Assembly: GCA_021234155.1 (NCBI GenBank)
Contig: JAJEKV010000237.1
Span: 124,001-188,000 of the forward strand
Source of the DNA: Isoetes taiwanensis
Lineage: Eukaryota > Streptophyta > Lycopodiopsida > Isoetales > Isoetaceae
Direction: 5' to 3'
Length of the DNA: 64,000 bases
Position 1 is the first letter of the stretch, and every line of letters starts with the position of its first letter. Positions 44,641 to 58,009 of the stretch are shown piece after piece. Made by a program: the position numbers and the translations under genes. Below the pieces are notes generated by a model. The model made no database searches, was not told the DNA's origin, and saw nothing but the letters and a program-made list of their open reading frames with translations.

Positions 44641-45547
44641 TTTATGAAGCATGAATGCAAAAGAACGCGATAACTAAAAAAAATTCTCGTGATCGAAAAA
44701 GGTGGAATTTTGACAAGCGTTTGCAACGTAACGCTTGGTGGGCGGACATGAGAAAACATTTCACTAGGATATGCGGTGTTGGTGCACGATGAAATAGCTC
44801 CGAAGTCTTCCGAGCTCACATGTCGCCACAAAAGTTCTCTTTACGAAGGCCCCGGCAATGGACGAGCAATTTCCCTCTCCAAAACCATGATTTGGCTCTT
44901 CCAATGGACTCGTAATATCGACATTACCCCCGGGACCAACTTTCATGGCGAAGACCACCCCTTGTTCTCCAAAAGAACAAAGTACACTAGACGCCCGCCA
45001 GACGCCCCGCGGCGATCACGTCGCCGCGACGGCGACGCCACGCCGCGACAAAAGTGACGACGCTGGGATGCGACGCGGGTCGTAGGCGCGGGCGCACTGG
45101 GCGTGATGATCTCGCGTCGCCGATTTGTCGACGTCGCACCACACGCCGCGATAATGACGTGTTCTGCGACGCGGACGCCGCATTGACGCGTCATGGTGAC
45201 GTTATTTGCGACGCCACGCCGCACAAACGCCGCAAGCCCACGCCGCTAAATGTCCATTCTCTTGTTGTGTGGTGTGGTACAAGGTCACAAAATATATCAC
45301 CGAAACAATCAAGTAACCGCTTTGATTGACCAAAAAGGGTACAAGGCTTCTTTAAATCGTAAATCTTTTTCTTAAAAAAAAAAAAAACTTACATAGTCAT
45401 AAAGTATACTATCAAGAGTATACTATTCAAAGATAGTGTCATTTACACATTCCTTATGATAGGAAATGTGAACACAAATGTGAACAAAAGATATATATAA
45501 GCCCTGTTACATAGTTCATCTTGCAAAATCGATACTCGGACTCATGA

Positions 45548-47701
45548 TCACCGAGAAATCGAGGAGGGCCGGGGGCCGACACGTTTTTTCGGATTGGCAT
45601 CACAATGCATGACCAAAGCATCTATTAGAAATTGTCGTCGTGGATGTATGTATTCATGAGAGAACCATTTAGATGTAATCCGGTGACATCCATAAATAAG
45701 GTTAGAAATATTTAAAGGAACATGAGATGCAAGACATACAAGGGAAGGCATACAACTTACTTCCATATCTCTACGAGACAAGAGCTTCAACATATTTGTG
45801 CATAAATCCCATCATATACAACCCACATGATGTTAAATCGGCCGCCGTGGCACCTCTACTTTTTGAATCCGATTAACATTATTTCTCTTCATGAAATCGA
45901 CGCCTCTAGATACTTGACCGATCGATGTGGTTAACATTTGTGTGTGCAGCCTACATATCACTTAAATTTAGCAGACCTAATTAGCGAAGAAAAGCAAAGC
46001 AACAACTTAAAGTATTACATACCCTTTGATTGCTTTCTCGCTCGTCGTGATAACCGTAAGAGGATTCAAGACGGAATTTCGTGCGGTAGGATCTTGAATC
46101 GATGGATGGTGCGAGCGAAAAAAACAGCAAAGACAAAATGGTCATTCTCAAGGATAGGTGCAAGGATATGATGGCATTTAGCTACCACAATCCCCTTCAT
46201 CCCCGATTTCACTATTTCAATGACATTCGGTGATCCTTCAACCGATTCACCCTTTCTTTTTGTCTTTGGTAGCTTCTCTAAACCTTATATAGTTGTAAGC
46301 GGGATAAAAAAGATTTTGCTCTTCCACCGAAAGGCAATGTCTCATACAAGCACCTGGATTAGATTAAGATTAATATTAGAGACAAGGAATAGCAACAAAT
46401 ACGGCTTCGGTTACAACCAGGTTATTACCCCGCCATAAAGATCCACTAAGCGGCTACTCATTTTAGAGTTAGTTGCACATAAAATTGCTATGTCAGATGC
46501 AACCACTTTCATTTCAGCCGGCGGATAGTTCTTGAATGGCGTTGAATTCCATAAGTTTATCCTTGTCATCATTTCTGTTGTCAGATCCAAGATGTTAGTG
46601 TCATATTAACAATTGATCCATGACAATAAAGCATAAATTGATACCTTCCAATCTCTGTTTCAATTGGTTTAGACCGCAAAAGCTAGTAGAATATAATAAG
46701 CTACCAAGTATAAGTAAGTCAATTAGTGTCATATTAACAATTGATCCATGACAATAAAGCATAAATTGATACCTTCCAATCTCTGTTTCCAAATGGTTTA
46801 GACCGCAAAACGAGTAAAATATAATAAGCTACTGAAGTATAAGTAAGTCAATGTAAGCTAGCAATTACCGTTTTGCAGCGGATGTCCCTGCTCTAGTTTT
46901 CACTCTCTTTTTTCCAGCTGTTTTGGCATCAGCTTTGACCATAAATTTAGTCGTTGCCTTGGCTGCAATCTCAAGGCTTCTTCAACATCATCTAGCTCCT
47001 TTGAATCGCCGCAAAGTCTCTCAAGACAAGAAAGTGCTTCATTCTAATGTTTTGAAAGCAAGACAAAAAGAAACACGCACACCGCCAAAGAACAAGCCTT
47101 TTCCTCAACTTGAACTTCAACATCAACTTCGGGATTTGTTTTTCAATGTCGCCACCAATATCTTGATAATTTTATCGTAAACACGCCAACGTAAGTTTCA
47201 AAATACAAAAAAAAAAATAGAAACTCGAAAAGGAGAGAGAATTACTTTTTCGGGCTTTCAGCCTAGTTGCTCCAATAATAGCGGCTTCGGCTTCAGCGGG
47301 TGGGATCTCTTTTTGGAAAACAACCTCTGCTGCAAAATATTGAACATTAGTGAACTCTAACTACAACAGATGCAATCTTAATGTAATCGAGAATGTAATC
47401 ACCCTACCTTCCACATACCCCTCTGTCTCCAAATCCCCAGACCGATTGCTTATGAGTTGTTGCAATTCTCAAAGGTGATGTAGATGTGGATGGACTTCCA
47501 ACATCGATAGCGCGAAATCTTTTGTGCCAGTTCAAAGAATTGGGATGTCCGAGAATGGTAAATGCAACCCCTTCCCAATAACATTCTTCTTTTCACCTAC
47601 AACATGAAATTTGGCTATATTCGAACTTAAGCATAGTGCACGAAACATGAATTGTTTAGTTTACCTGCAGTTTTACTTCTTCCTTTCTTGATACTACCCA
47701 T
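45548..47701 (-). pseudogene. Ulp1-like protease gene, copy A, N-terminal and central part
   Basis: The gene starts MGSIKKGRSKTA at 47701, matching copy B's MGSIKKPEK. A later segment (about 47500) reads GSPSTSTSPL against copy B's STPSTSRSPL. At about 46210-46030, MKGIVVAKCHHILAPILEND then HFVFAVFF aligns with copy B's LQGIVVSKC..MVPVQVEDPAHHVLVIF, retaining the candidate catalytic His. At 45793-45548, TSKWFSHEYIHPRRQFLIDA aligns with copy B's SSTWFDKDFTLGRRNVLIKA. The remainder is interrupted by the CACTA element and microsatellite. Stops and frameshifts abound. Ulp1 proteases remove SUMO-like proteins; activity here is not expected. Confidence 0.65.
46596..46852. repeat. 128-bp tandem duplication
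   Basis: tagtgtcatattaacaattg begins at 46596 and 46724, and the following bases are nearly identical to the end of each unit. The duplicated unit includes a possible small exon (ccaatctctgttt region) and its donor in the copy A protease gene. Confidence 0.9.
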
Positions 47702-48470
47702 GTCTGCATTGACACAATTGGGTGTCAATAAGAAATGTAAACACTTGATTCAGAATCAAGGGGAGATGTAGAGTAGATAGAAGCAAAATTTGAAGAAAAA
47801 ACAATCAGATGCAAATCAAAACAGAACAAATGTTAATTACATGCAAGTAGGTTTTACTACTTGTGCAAACTTTCTCGCGATAATGTAACGACAAAATAGA
47901 AGTACATTAGTGTACATAGCTATCACAATGTAAAGGAAAACCAAATACTAAATTCAAATGCATTTTGAGAACAAAATATTTTATCAATACACCTATCAAA
48001 TACATCATTCAAAGATTGAATGTAAAGGAAAGTCAAATACCAAATTCATATGCATTTACGATCACATGTAAATGCAAAGTCCGATCAATGCAATACACCC
48101 CGTAAAGGAATTCGAGAAAAGCACTTCATGGCACATGTAAATGTAAAGTATGAAGCAAATACATTTCCTCTTTACGGTAAAAGACAAAACCACGCCAAAT
48201 CAAATGTTAATACGATTATGTACATGATGGAAACTAACTACATCTAAGTACACTCAAACTAATTATGTAATCAAAATAGAAATAGATGTACCCTAGGAAG
48301 GGATTCCTAAGCGTGATATCGGAGTCCTCGGACCATGAACAATCATGTACACATGTATTCGTCGTTGAAACCCGAATATAAGACAAAATAGACAATATGT
48401 ATGACCACAAAGTGGAGATATTACCATGGTCGAAGTCAAGGCAATCATTGCAACTGCTGCAAGTATTGCT

Positions 48471-49513
48471 TTATATGTGAGAATGAAGCGCTCCCGCCTT
48501 TTTGTGAGTATGGGAGGCGGGCTGCAGGCCTATCGGGTCTGATCTTTCCAAATGCTTAGTCATCTCCTTTATTCTATTCTCACAGTTGGAATTAACTTCC
48601 AAATCCTTGCTGATTTTTTCAATGGCAGCTTCTAATTCTTGCAAATCAGTCTTTAAACAATCAATGGGAATCATTAGAGCATCTAAGTCGATAACTTGAT
48701 TTCTCCTCCTCTAAATGGGATGCCAAAGCCATTTGCACATCAGTTGGCTTCCCGCTTGCTTTTAAACCTGCCATAATCTTTGAATTGCTCACATATTTTT
48801 GCATCTTTACTCTGCACAAGTCTTGTCAAGAAGCTCTTATCACTCTCATGCTTCAACAGTTCAATTTCCATTGTTTTCCTTTTCTCTTTTAAAGTCTGTA
48901 TTTCATCAAGCATGGAGGCAGAATCTAATGCTCTTGTTTCCCTCCACCTTTTCATCATTTCCAATTGCTACCCCAATTCTACCTGAGGCATACATTTAAT
49001 AGCTTTAACATTGGAAGACTTTACTGTAGCTAATTCTATCATGTCAGATTCTTTTTGAGAGCCTTTTGAATGAAGACTTGCACTTGCTTTCACCTCATCC
49101 CAATCAATGCTTACTCCTTTGTAATGAAGTGCATATGCTCGGGCAAAATACAATGGAATGTGATGATTTGCAATGCCCCTCCTACAAAAAACATGCTCAT
49201 ATACAGAAAAAAAATCTGCCATCCAACCAGGCTTAATCCTGCACTCTTGATAACCCCTAACAGCAGGGGCTTCAGAACCCCAAACATCCTGCACTGTTTG
49301 CACTAGCCCTGGAAACATGCTATCAAAATTGTTGCTCCTAAGCTGCCTGATGCTTACCTTGTCAAACTCGGGCGGCAAGACCTCCCGATCTAAAGAAGAC
49401 CCACTCTTGAGTTTTCGGGCGGCAGTTCTAGTGGGAGACCTTGGCATGGGCTTTAGAGGTTTGTTGCGAGGAGATTTCCTTGGATATGTCTTTGTTCCAA
49501 GCTGCTTCGTCAT
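48471..49513 (-). pseudogene. Coiled-coil protein of the composite unit, copy A
   Basis: An opening basic stretch, MTKQLGTKTYPRKSPRNKPL, is followed by a conserved block with VQDVWGSEAPAVRGYQE and the signature HHIPLYFARAYALHYKGVS then IDWDEVK. Copy B has VWGSKEPTRYGYMDE and YFARAFALHLKGESVDWDDV at the same places. A single in-frame TAG at about 48966 separates this from a long coiled coil (RALDSASMLDEIQTLKEKRK and further heptads). A frameshift precedes another helical segment ending at 48471. Unlike copy B, no cysteine cluster is visible. Function unknown; its constant position beside the other two genes suggests an accessory, perhaps DNA-binding or scaffolding role. Confidence 0.65.
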
Positions 49514-49556
49514 GATCTCTTCCCTGGTGCTTCAGCTCTCTGAAAATGCAAGCTTT

Positions 49557-49668
49557 TGGCTATGGAAGTCCTGATCTTGGCTATGGAGGTTCGAATATAG
49601 ATGTCAAGCTTTCAGCTATGGAGGTTCGAATATGGATGTCAAGCTTTCGGCTATGGAGGTTCGAGCGG
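49557..49668. repeat. 45-bp tandem repeat in the 5' leader
   Basis: Three units of ggctatggaggttcgaatat then .gatgtcaagcttt occur just upstream of the copy A coiled-coil ATG (on the minus strand). Confidence 0.88.
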
Positions 49669-49839
49669 GAGGAAGGTTGAACAGAGCACGGGAGGAGAGT
49701 TCAAAATTATTTGCCCTATTAATGATTCATTCCAAGAATAATAATTTCTGGGGGGGAGGGATTTCCTTACATTTTGAATTTGTAAATGTAAAATACAGGC
49801 ACTTTTTTTGCCCACCCTTTCATGCTTCTACCCTGCTCC

Positions 49840-52800
49840 TGCCAAATATATCAGGCAACCAATCAGTCTTCTGTATGGTACATTCTTTATATAATCTACT
49901 TCTTCTTTTGTTGCAGGTGACATCTTCTCACTGATCTTATGTCCAGGCACTAATGGTGTACTTGCAGCATTACAGTTCTCCATCTTAAATCTTTCCAATA
50001 CTCCCTGAATATAACTTCATTGTGTCAAATTCAAAATTTTGTTACTTTTGTCTCGATCAACTTTTATTCCCAAAATTTTTCCCAATTCACCTAAATCAAA
50101 CATTCTGAACCTTTGCTTCAACAGCCTTTTGCATGTCTCAAGATAGTCCATATCATTTTGAGCTTCTTAAAACCTTGTCCAGCAAGTATTTGTCTATGCA
50201 AGTGTACCATGCACGAGGGGATTGTTTAAGACCATACACTGCACGTTTAAGCCTCCAAATTTTTCCTTCTTCATTTTCATAACCAGCTGGTGGTCTCATA
50301 TAAATTTCCTCCTCAAGTTCAGCATTTAAAAAAGCTGTACTTACATCCATGTGGTGTATTTCATAACCTAACGAATTAGCCAATGCTAATAACATTCTTA
50401 TGCTTGCCATTTTTACAATAGGTGAGTATGTATCATTATAGTCAACTCCTTTTTGTTGCGAGAGTCCTTGTGCAACCAACCTAGCCTTAAACTTCTTCTC
50501 TCTATCTGACAATTCTTTGCCTTTGAAGATTCATCTATTTCCTACAATGTTTTTCAGACTCGGTTTATTCACTATTTCATATGTTTCAGTTTTCTGGAAA
50601 GCTTTTCGTCCATAGCAGATTTTCAATGCTTTCTATTTTCAGTGCTCATTGCTTCTTCATATGTTTGAGGTACATGAAGCTCCACTACTGACATTAATGC
50701 AGGTATGTTTGTTTCCTCTTCTCGTTCTAATCTTCTACTCCTTCCATCTATTTCTCTTCGATGGTTTTCCATGACAATACCTTTATCTTCTAATTCTCGT
50801 TTCAATCTCTGAGCTTTGGCCATTCTTCTTCTTTGCCATCATGTTCAATCTCAGGTCTGTCTTCACTCCTATGTTCTTTTATATCAGCAAAAACAGGTGG
50901 CTTTATAGCTAACTCATCGTCATCATCATTTGTATATGCACTCTCCTGATCCTTTGCAATAATTTTATTTCCCTTTTTTTGATTCTTATGGCTGCAATTT
51001 TCGATGTCTTTGTACAACTTATTTTCTACAAACACTACATCTCTACTTACTAATATCTTTCTGCAATGATGATCAAACAATTTGTAATCCTTTGCCTCTT
51101 CATCATATCCAATTAGATATGCTATTATAGCCCTGTCATCAAGCTTTTGTCTCATTTCCTGAGGTACATGTACATAAGCTAGACAGGCATAGGCTTTAAA
51201 TTTTTCATATTCTGGTATTCGTTTAGACCACAAAGTTTCAGGAATATCTCCATTTATGCTTATACTTGGCAGTCTATTCTGTATGTATATGGCAACCTTT
51301 AATGCTTCTTCCCAAAACTTATTTGGTAACCCAGAATATTTAAGCATAGCTCTTAGAGCATTCAAACAAGTTCTGTTCTTTCTCTCTGCAACTCCATTCT
51401 ACTGAGATGTAAATCTACAAGTTAATTGTCTTTTGATTCCATTTTCTACACAAAAGTCTTAAATTTTCTAGAGATGTACTCTCCACCACGATCTGATCTT
51501 AAGCACTTTATTTTGTTTCCAGTTTCTCTTTCTACTTCTGCTACAAATTCTTTGAATGCTTTTAATGCTTCACTTTTTCTTTCCAAACAATATACTTTTG
51601 CTTTTCTAGTGTAATCATCAACGAAAGTAATGAAGTACCTCTTTTTTATATAGCTCCTAACATTGAGTGGTCCACAGATATCTGTGTGCATAAGTTCCAA
51701 TGGTGCTTCAGCCCGTTTGGTTCGTTTTTGAAATGGCAGCCTTGTGCTTTTTCCAAGCATGCATCCCCTGCAAATGAAATTCTCGTATTCTGTTTTATCA
51801 CTTGTATTATATCCAAGCTTGCTCAATGTTCTTATATTATTAATATTTGTGTGATCAAGACATTCATGCCAGGTTCTTAAATTTGAAACTGTCACATTGT
51901 TAATTATTGGCATATGTTCTGTCACATCCAATTCAAACAAGTCTACTCTTTTTGCCCAGAAACAAATTGTATTATCCTTTTCAACAGTACAAAAGAGTTT
52001 AAACCTAGGTCCACTAACTGGCTCATTGAAATCAAATTTTTAACTATTCCAGGAACACATAGCAATTTTTCCAACTCTACTGGCTCTCCTTGTAGATTGT
52101 ACAATTTCAGCACTTCTTTGATTCTTCCATCTCCAAGTCTGATCCGTCTTAAAAATTGCTTCTCATCCTTCTTTGTAAGCAAATTTGAATCCCCTAGGAT
52201 TGTTCTTTCAGCTCCTGAATCTAAAACAAATGATGATTTAGAATCTTTATCTTTACTTGAAATACTAGAAACAGCATTGATTACCTCTTCTTCTGAGTCA
52301 CTTCTTCATTTTCTTTCACAACAATATTTGTACTTGCTGCCCTGATACCTTTGCCTTTCCTTTCTCAACAACCCTCCAATTACCTTTGCATCTACCTCTT
52401 CCTCAGCCTCTTCCAAGATCCCTTGGGCTGGGACACTTTGTAGACAAGTATCCTATTCCACCACAAGTATAGGTTTGCTTCCATTTCGGACAATTAAATT
52501 TCAAGTGTCCTACCTCTCCACAGCCATAGCATGGCCCAACCTGTCTATTTCTACCTTCAACAGAACTCTTCCCCTTTCTTACCATCAGCACCTCGGCTGT
52601 ATCCTCATCTTCTTCATCAACCTCCTCCATCATTAGGGCGGATTTGGGGTCTCAAAATGGCCTCGAAAGAAAAATTCCATGTCATATTTTCTCTTGCTTA
52701 TTAATTGTACTTTCCTTCTCTTTAATCGCAATAAATACTCAAAAAGTAACTTCATCAATTAGTTTTTGGGCCATAACTTTTGATTCATAGCTTCAAATCG

Positions 52801-53822
52801 CAAGATTTTTGTTTCATTGGATGCGGAATCAAAAGATCTATCCAACAATATATGGGTTGAATGTATTTTAATCTAATTTAGATGACCAAAAGTTAAAAAA
52901 CGAGAAAAAACCTGGTTTTTTGCATTTTTTTTAGTCTTTCCTTTTATCAAAAGCATATCAAGGCTATACTCATTGGAAAGATCTCGCCATGAGCTATCCA
53001 ACGCAACAAACGGCGTGCAATTTGGATATCACAATCACAAGTTATAGCCAAGAAACGATGCATTTGAGTTAAAAAGTGCAATTATTACAGTACTATTTAT
53101 TGGCTTGAAGGTACTATGACGTGGATATTAGAAATTAAAGTTAAGGGCCATTTTGAGACCCCAAATCTGCCCTAATGAACATACTTCTGCTCAATTTCTG
53201 TTTGGGCTATATGTGCAGCCTCCTCTCTTGTTTTAGCAATAGTACGTACAAGTTTAGCCAAATGTTCAAACTTAGAAAACATTCTAGAGATGGCTAAAAT
53301 CTGATGATTTACTGACATGGTTACACCAACAGCCTCCAAGTCTGCACATAGTGAATCAAACCTTTGAACATATTTATTAACGACATCTTCTCATCAAATT
53401 TAACTTTTCTGATCTTCTTTTCTAATACATCTATCTGAGATGAGCTTTTATCTTGATATGTCTTTATTAAGTATTTCCACCTTGCTTTTATTAAGTATCA
53501 AGATATGCTTTTATCTCAATTTCAGCGTTATACTTGGTGCCACCTTGCACATAATAATTGCTTTGGCCTGTCCTACTTTCAGCTCTTCACTGAGCAAATC
53601 ACTGCTATGACTTCCTTCCTTTGATTTAGCAGTAGACTCACCTGTTGGAGTTGTTGCAGGACTGCTTGCTTCTTCTGCTATAGTAGCATTTGGCTCAATG
53701 ATGTATCATAGTCCTTCAAATTGTAGCACTTCTTTCACTTTCTCTTTCCATATTTGAAAGCCTCCAACACCCTGAAACACTTCAACTGATGCCAATAGAG
53801 TTGCTCCAAACCTTGTGGACAT
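49840..53822 (-). pseudogene. Second Ty1-copia element, decayed and 3' truncated
   Basis: Gag starts at 53822 with MSTRFGATLLASVEVFQG and is split by a MITE. A zinc knuckle (CYGCGEVGHLKFNC) resumes near 52540, followed by protease (LDSGAERTIL-like, about 52230-52200). Integrase follows, with LRTWHECLDHTN and CRGCMLGK plus DDE residues in HTDICGPL and FVDDYTRK. A linker (LAYVHVPQEMRQKL) precedes reverse transcriptase with MDVSTAFLNAELEEE and YGLKQSPRAWY (50512-50153). Similarity fades near 49840 in VPYRRLIGCLIYL, so RNase H and the 3' LTR are gone. Numerous stops show greater age than the first copia element, whose protein is only moderately similar. Confidence 0.9.
52631..53177. mobile_element. 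MITE inserted in copia gag
   Basis: Termini cattagggcggatttggggt and ccccaaatctgccctaatg form inverted repeats of about 30 bp. Gag coding sequence ends at one side (EIEQKY) and resumes at the other (MMEEVDEEDED). The interior motifs ccataacttttgat, catt.gatgcggaatcaaaag and ggaaagatctcgc recur in the MITE at 32434-32980. Confidence 0.88.
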
Positions 53823-53833
53823 TGTTAGATAGA

Positions 53834-54268
53834 GCTCTGATACCAATGAAAGATAATGATCAATCTAACTAGAGTTTACTCTTATGCAAACAACTTCACA
53901 TAATATTTATTCATATGAACCAGCAACAATGTCACACAAAGGAGTATATATATCACGAAGTATTTAACATGGAAAGCAAAGTTATTCAATGAACTCAGAC
54001 TCAACTTTGCACAGCTGTATCTGCCGACCTGCTTACCCATTGGAGCCGATTCTGCTTGTATATATTGTAGAGGACCACCGCTTTCTAGTGATCCTCCAAT
54101 CTTCTTCATTGATAAATCTAGCAAGTAGCTAGATCTTTGTTTTCGCAAGCACTGGTCTAGTGCTACTGTTCATCGTCCCATATATTGCTATATCTGTATA
54201 TAACCAATGGTTCAATAATGTAACTTCAAAACTTATTCACAATACCATATAGAATATTCAATGACACA
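53834..54268 (-). mobile_element. PBS and 5' LTR of the second copia element
   Basis: gctctgatacca at 53834-53845 is the initiator-Met PBS on the minus strand. The LTR begins one base further and would run about 420 bp to TGTGTCATTGAATATTC near 54268, keeping TG...CA borders. The outer border is by inspection only. Confidence 0.7.
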
Positions 54269-54843
54269 TCAACCTAGGTTGGGTAAAAGCACGTTAGGGT
54301 GTCATACATTAGGGGGCAATTCATGTAAACTTTTGAACGGGTTGCTGAATTTTAAATGTACTTATTTCATGTATAAATCTTGTCTTATATATTTAAAAAG
54401 GGGCAAAATTCCCGTTTGTTTGTAATTATGACGAGTAGAGGCCGGCGGTTGATGCGAAACTCCTAGAGGAAATTCCTCCCTCCAATTTCCTCCAGGAAAA
54501 TTCCCTCCAGAAAAATTTCCTTCCAAGAAAATTCCCAAATCGAACCAAGAAAGTAGAACACAATTTGAATTTTTTCGGGAGAGGGAAAACATGCAACTGG
54601 GTGATTTTGAAACCGAATGTGGCGATCGTGAAAACATGCAATCCGGTGATTTTGAAACCGAATGTGGCAAACATCGATGGCATCCGGTGAATTCAAAATT
54701 GTGAAGAGTAAACAAGGGTGGCATGCATTAATTTCGAAAAGTGGGAGAGATGAGAAAGGGAAAAAGAAGATGGCGAGCATGATAGCGAAATTGAAAAGGG
54801 TAGTACATCCTCAAGGTATGTTACCAAAAAAATAAGGACCGGT

Positions 54844-57797
54844 GTGCAAAAATGTTACATTGTTATGAGAAAAGAGAAATTTGAATCTCTCGGCCCTAAT
54901 CAAAGGTACTTATTTGCTTCTAGATTCTTGCAAGATCACAGGCTATTGGAGCTTTTTGAACCTGTGATTGGCTTGCCTTCACAAGCAGTGGTCAAGCATG
55001 CAATTTTAGAAAACCTTAAAGATGGATTGGAAGAGGTAAAATGCTCTAATAGTGGTGATAAATTGGTTGCCAAGCATTCAGTTTTATCAATGGTTGTGGG
55101 GAAAAATGGTGATTTGAAGCAAAAGGGAATTGCTTGCAAGATGCTCAAATGCCATCCCCGAAATCTTTCATATGCTGCTAGCAGAAGAAAGAGAATGGAA
55201 ATTGCTGGTTCAAGCATTTGGGTATTAGCAGGCAGGAAGGCTAGATCTGATTGTTTGGATGAAGAAACCAAGCTAAAAGTCATCCAGTTCTGGCTTAACA
55301 ACACCAAGGTTTCACCAAAGTACAGGGATGTGAGGAAAAAAAGAAGCGAGGCAATCCAGTATCTTGACATTCCTCAGATATTAAAGCTTTTGTCAAAGAA
55401 ACTATTACATTTCAGTTTCTTTTTAGTTTTCATGTACATTTTTATGCACATATGTGAATTCCTCTACCAATCTTAGTTTACTTGCTTTGATGTAGCCTTT
55501 TTGGTCTGTTTTGCTTACTGTATTATACATGTAAATGAGGTTTATAGGATCAACTACTTGCTCTTAGAAGTATTTCATGTATATTATGTGATATATATGT
55601 ACATAGTGTAAGGACGTAAGATTAAATGTGCAGAAGTGAACTCCTTTGCCTTAGTTTACTTGCTTTGATGTAGCCTTTTCGGTCTGTTTTGCTTACTGTA
55701 TTATACATGTAAATGAGGTTTATGGGGTCATCTACTTGCTCTTGGAAGTATTTCATGTATATTATGTGATATATATGTACATAGTGTAAGGATGTATGAG
55801 TAAATGTGCTATAAATTGATACTATACATAATCTACTGTACATATGTATTGAATATGTATAGATTCAATCAAATCTTTTTACATGTACAACTGATATGTA
55901 CTGGTATACATAGTATTTCTTACTTATGTACTGGATATGTAAGGTATTCAATGCAATCTTCTCCAACTTACCTATTTTCTTTTTGCAATGTGCAAATTTT
56001 GTATGAGCACTTTGTGGAGGAGAATCCAGATCTGAGATGTTGGTATTAGAATGTTCGAATACCTGAAACCAAGTTGCATAAGGAAATTGAAGGAGAGAAA
56101 CACTTGCTGTTGTGTCAAGCATGAACAAGCAGAGAATTTCAGAAAAGCTTTCAACTCTATGAGACTGAAGTTTCACATAAATTGCAGTTGCAATTGTGAT
56201 GTATGTGCTGTTGGTACACATGATGGGGTTTGTCAGGCATAAAAGCGTACATTTTGTAATGTTAGCACTCTTTGGAGAGAAATGGTTTGCCAAAAAGAGG
56301 AAAGGGAAGAGTGGCACAATCTGAAGTGCATAAGGGGGGATTGTGAAAAATGTGGTAAACAAAAGATTCCCTTATATCCAAAAGAGACTGATCAGAATAA
56401 TGAAGATGATGCTAAATGGCAGGCTTACTGTTATATGGACGAGAAGTCAAGGAAGGGCACTTCTAGAGGTCTAAGATTGGTGGAGAAGCAAATATATGCT
56501 CCTTTCATGTTATCTGCCATGTTTGATCACATGAAAAAGTTTGTGCATCACAACTTTGCAGCTCATTGGCAGAGCAAGGAATTTAGGAGAAGCATTCAGA
56601 GTCTAAGAGATGATTCTGTGATATCAGTAGTAGACTTTGCAGAAAATTACACATTGCAGCCCTTCAAAGAAGTGCAGTCTGAACATTGGAATGCCACTAT
56701 TTTGGTACACATCACTCTCTTCAAGGTAAATGGTAAGTTGCAGAAGACTGTTCACTTATATGTTTCTGATGATAGAAGTCATGACACACATTTTGTACAG
56801 CATGCATTTCAACTTCATCTTCAGTGGTTGAAAGGGAATGGAGGATCTCACATGCGGTATTATCTCGTGTGGTCAGATGGTTGTGCTGCTCAGTTCAAAT
56901 CCAGAAGATCATTCTACTTCAGATGCAGGTACCATTGTCAGCATGGCATTCGTGTACAATGGAATTTCTTCGGATCAGGACATGGGAAGGGGGAACATGA
57001 TGGAGAAGCTGCCAAGGCCAAGCAACTCTTGGCCAGTGAGCAAAGAAGAGAGCATGGAATTAAAATAAAGGGTGCTCATGATGCCTGTGTTGTTTTGAGA
57101 AACAAGAAATCTCAAGTTCGTAGAGTGTGTTGGGAAGTGAAGGAGGCTGAGATTGACAGGACAAAGCCATTTGATGTGCAACCCCTTCCTGGTGTCCAAA
57201 ACTGGCACTGTGTATCTTCCATAAGTCCGGAGGACCCAACCTTACTGATGGTTAGACCACTATCTTGTTTTTGCAGTGCCTGCATAAACTTTGAATGGCA
57301 GGCATGTGAGTCTATTCAACACTGTGGAAAGTGGACATTGAAGAAGCTAGTCCCATGTGCACATGCTGAAGGTACAGAATTGGAATCAGAAACTGCAATG
57401 TTTGCAAATGAGGTAGAGGAGTTACATGATGTGATACAGTTTGGTGATAATTTTGCTTCTTTTGCTCTTCCTGGTAATGAGGAAGATGTGCCATATTATG
57501 TTCTTGCTTGCACTAGAGAAAAGCATGGTCATTGATGCTTACAAGAATGAGCATCATGCAGGTGACACAGTCATATCAGCTTACTATTATCTGAAATTGC
57601 CAAGTTGCCATAACAAATATAAGCTGTTGGATGATAGAGAAGTATTGGTACCAGTAGAGTCTATTATTGGAGCTAAATTTCCCATGAAGAAGATAAATCA
57701 CAGGGTTAAAGGTGCTAGTGCAGCTTTTGCATTGTCTGATGATGTGCATGAGATGTTGCTAGGACGTCTTTCCGAAATGGTGGATGCCTTGGATTAG
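54844..57797 (+). pseudogene. DDE/RNase-H-like transposase-type protein, copy B
   Basis: The 5' exon (54844 to about 55390) encodes a basic helical domain (LGPNQRYLFASRFLQDHRLL, RKARSDCLDEETKLKVIQFW). After a repeat-filled intron the frame continues from about 55990 with a Cys-rich region (NTCCCVKHEQ, CSCNCDVC, CIRGDCEKCGKQ). The RNase-H core follows: D in VVDFAENYTLQP, then VSDDRSHDTHFV, D in WSDGCAAQFKSRRSF, and acidic residues in HGKGEHDGEAAKAK. This is the DFAENY..SDG..HGKG family seen in uncharacterised, probably transposon-derived eukaryotic proteins (from memory). A C-terminal Cys/His segment follows. Defects: a TAA at 56240-56242 and a frameshift near 57527. Transposase activity is inferred from the D-D-E-like spacing. 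Confidence 0.72.
55474..55815. repeat. Two 175-bp tandem copies in the transposase intron
   Basis: tagtttacttgctttgatgt then agccttttt/cggtctgttt begins at about 55475 and again at 55652. The units stay over 90 per cent alike through tatatatgtacatagtgtaagga. Confidence 0.9.
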
Positions 57798-58009
57798 GTG
57801 AAGGCTTTGAATTTGCAGTGGTTTGTATTGTGTTACTTTTTATATTTATGTAATGGATGTATGAAAATAAATTTCCATTCACTGTGTGAACTACCTGGTT
57901 TTTGTAACTTATAGCATGGAACATATTGAAGTTCAAATTGTAGACAAGTGCAAAGGGTACACATAATTATATTTCTGAAGCAAATAGTACAGTGTACACA
58001 CTTAATAAC

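Larger units (their letters stand above)
38351..45269. mobile_element. Non-autonomous CACTA element, 6919 bp
   Basis: The termini cacaacaagaaaagggtcat then ttagcgacg (left) and its inverted counterpart cacaacaagagaatggacat then ttagcggcg (right) agree at 25 of 29 positions. A 3-bp duplication, tgg, flanks both ends, as expected for En/Spm-type cut-and-paste. Both subterminal regions (38380-38560 and 44980-45240) are packed with GCGACG/GCGTCGC motifs, typical transposase-binding arrays. No transposase is encoded; the interior is mostly a four-unit 1.1 kb tandem array. It inserted into the GT-rich microsatellite inside copy A's protease gene. Confidence 0.9.
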
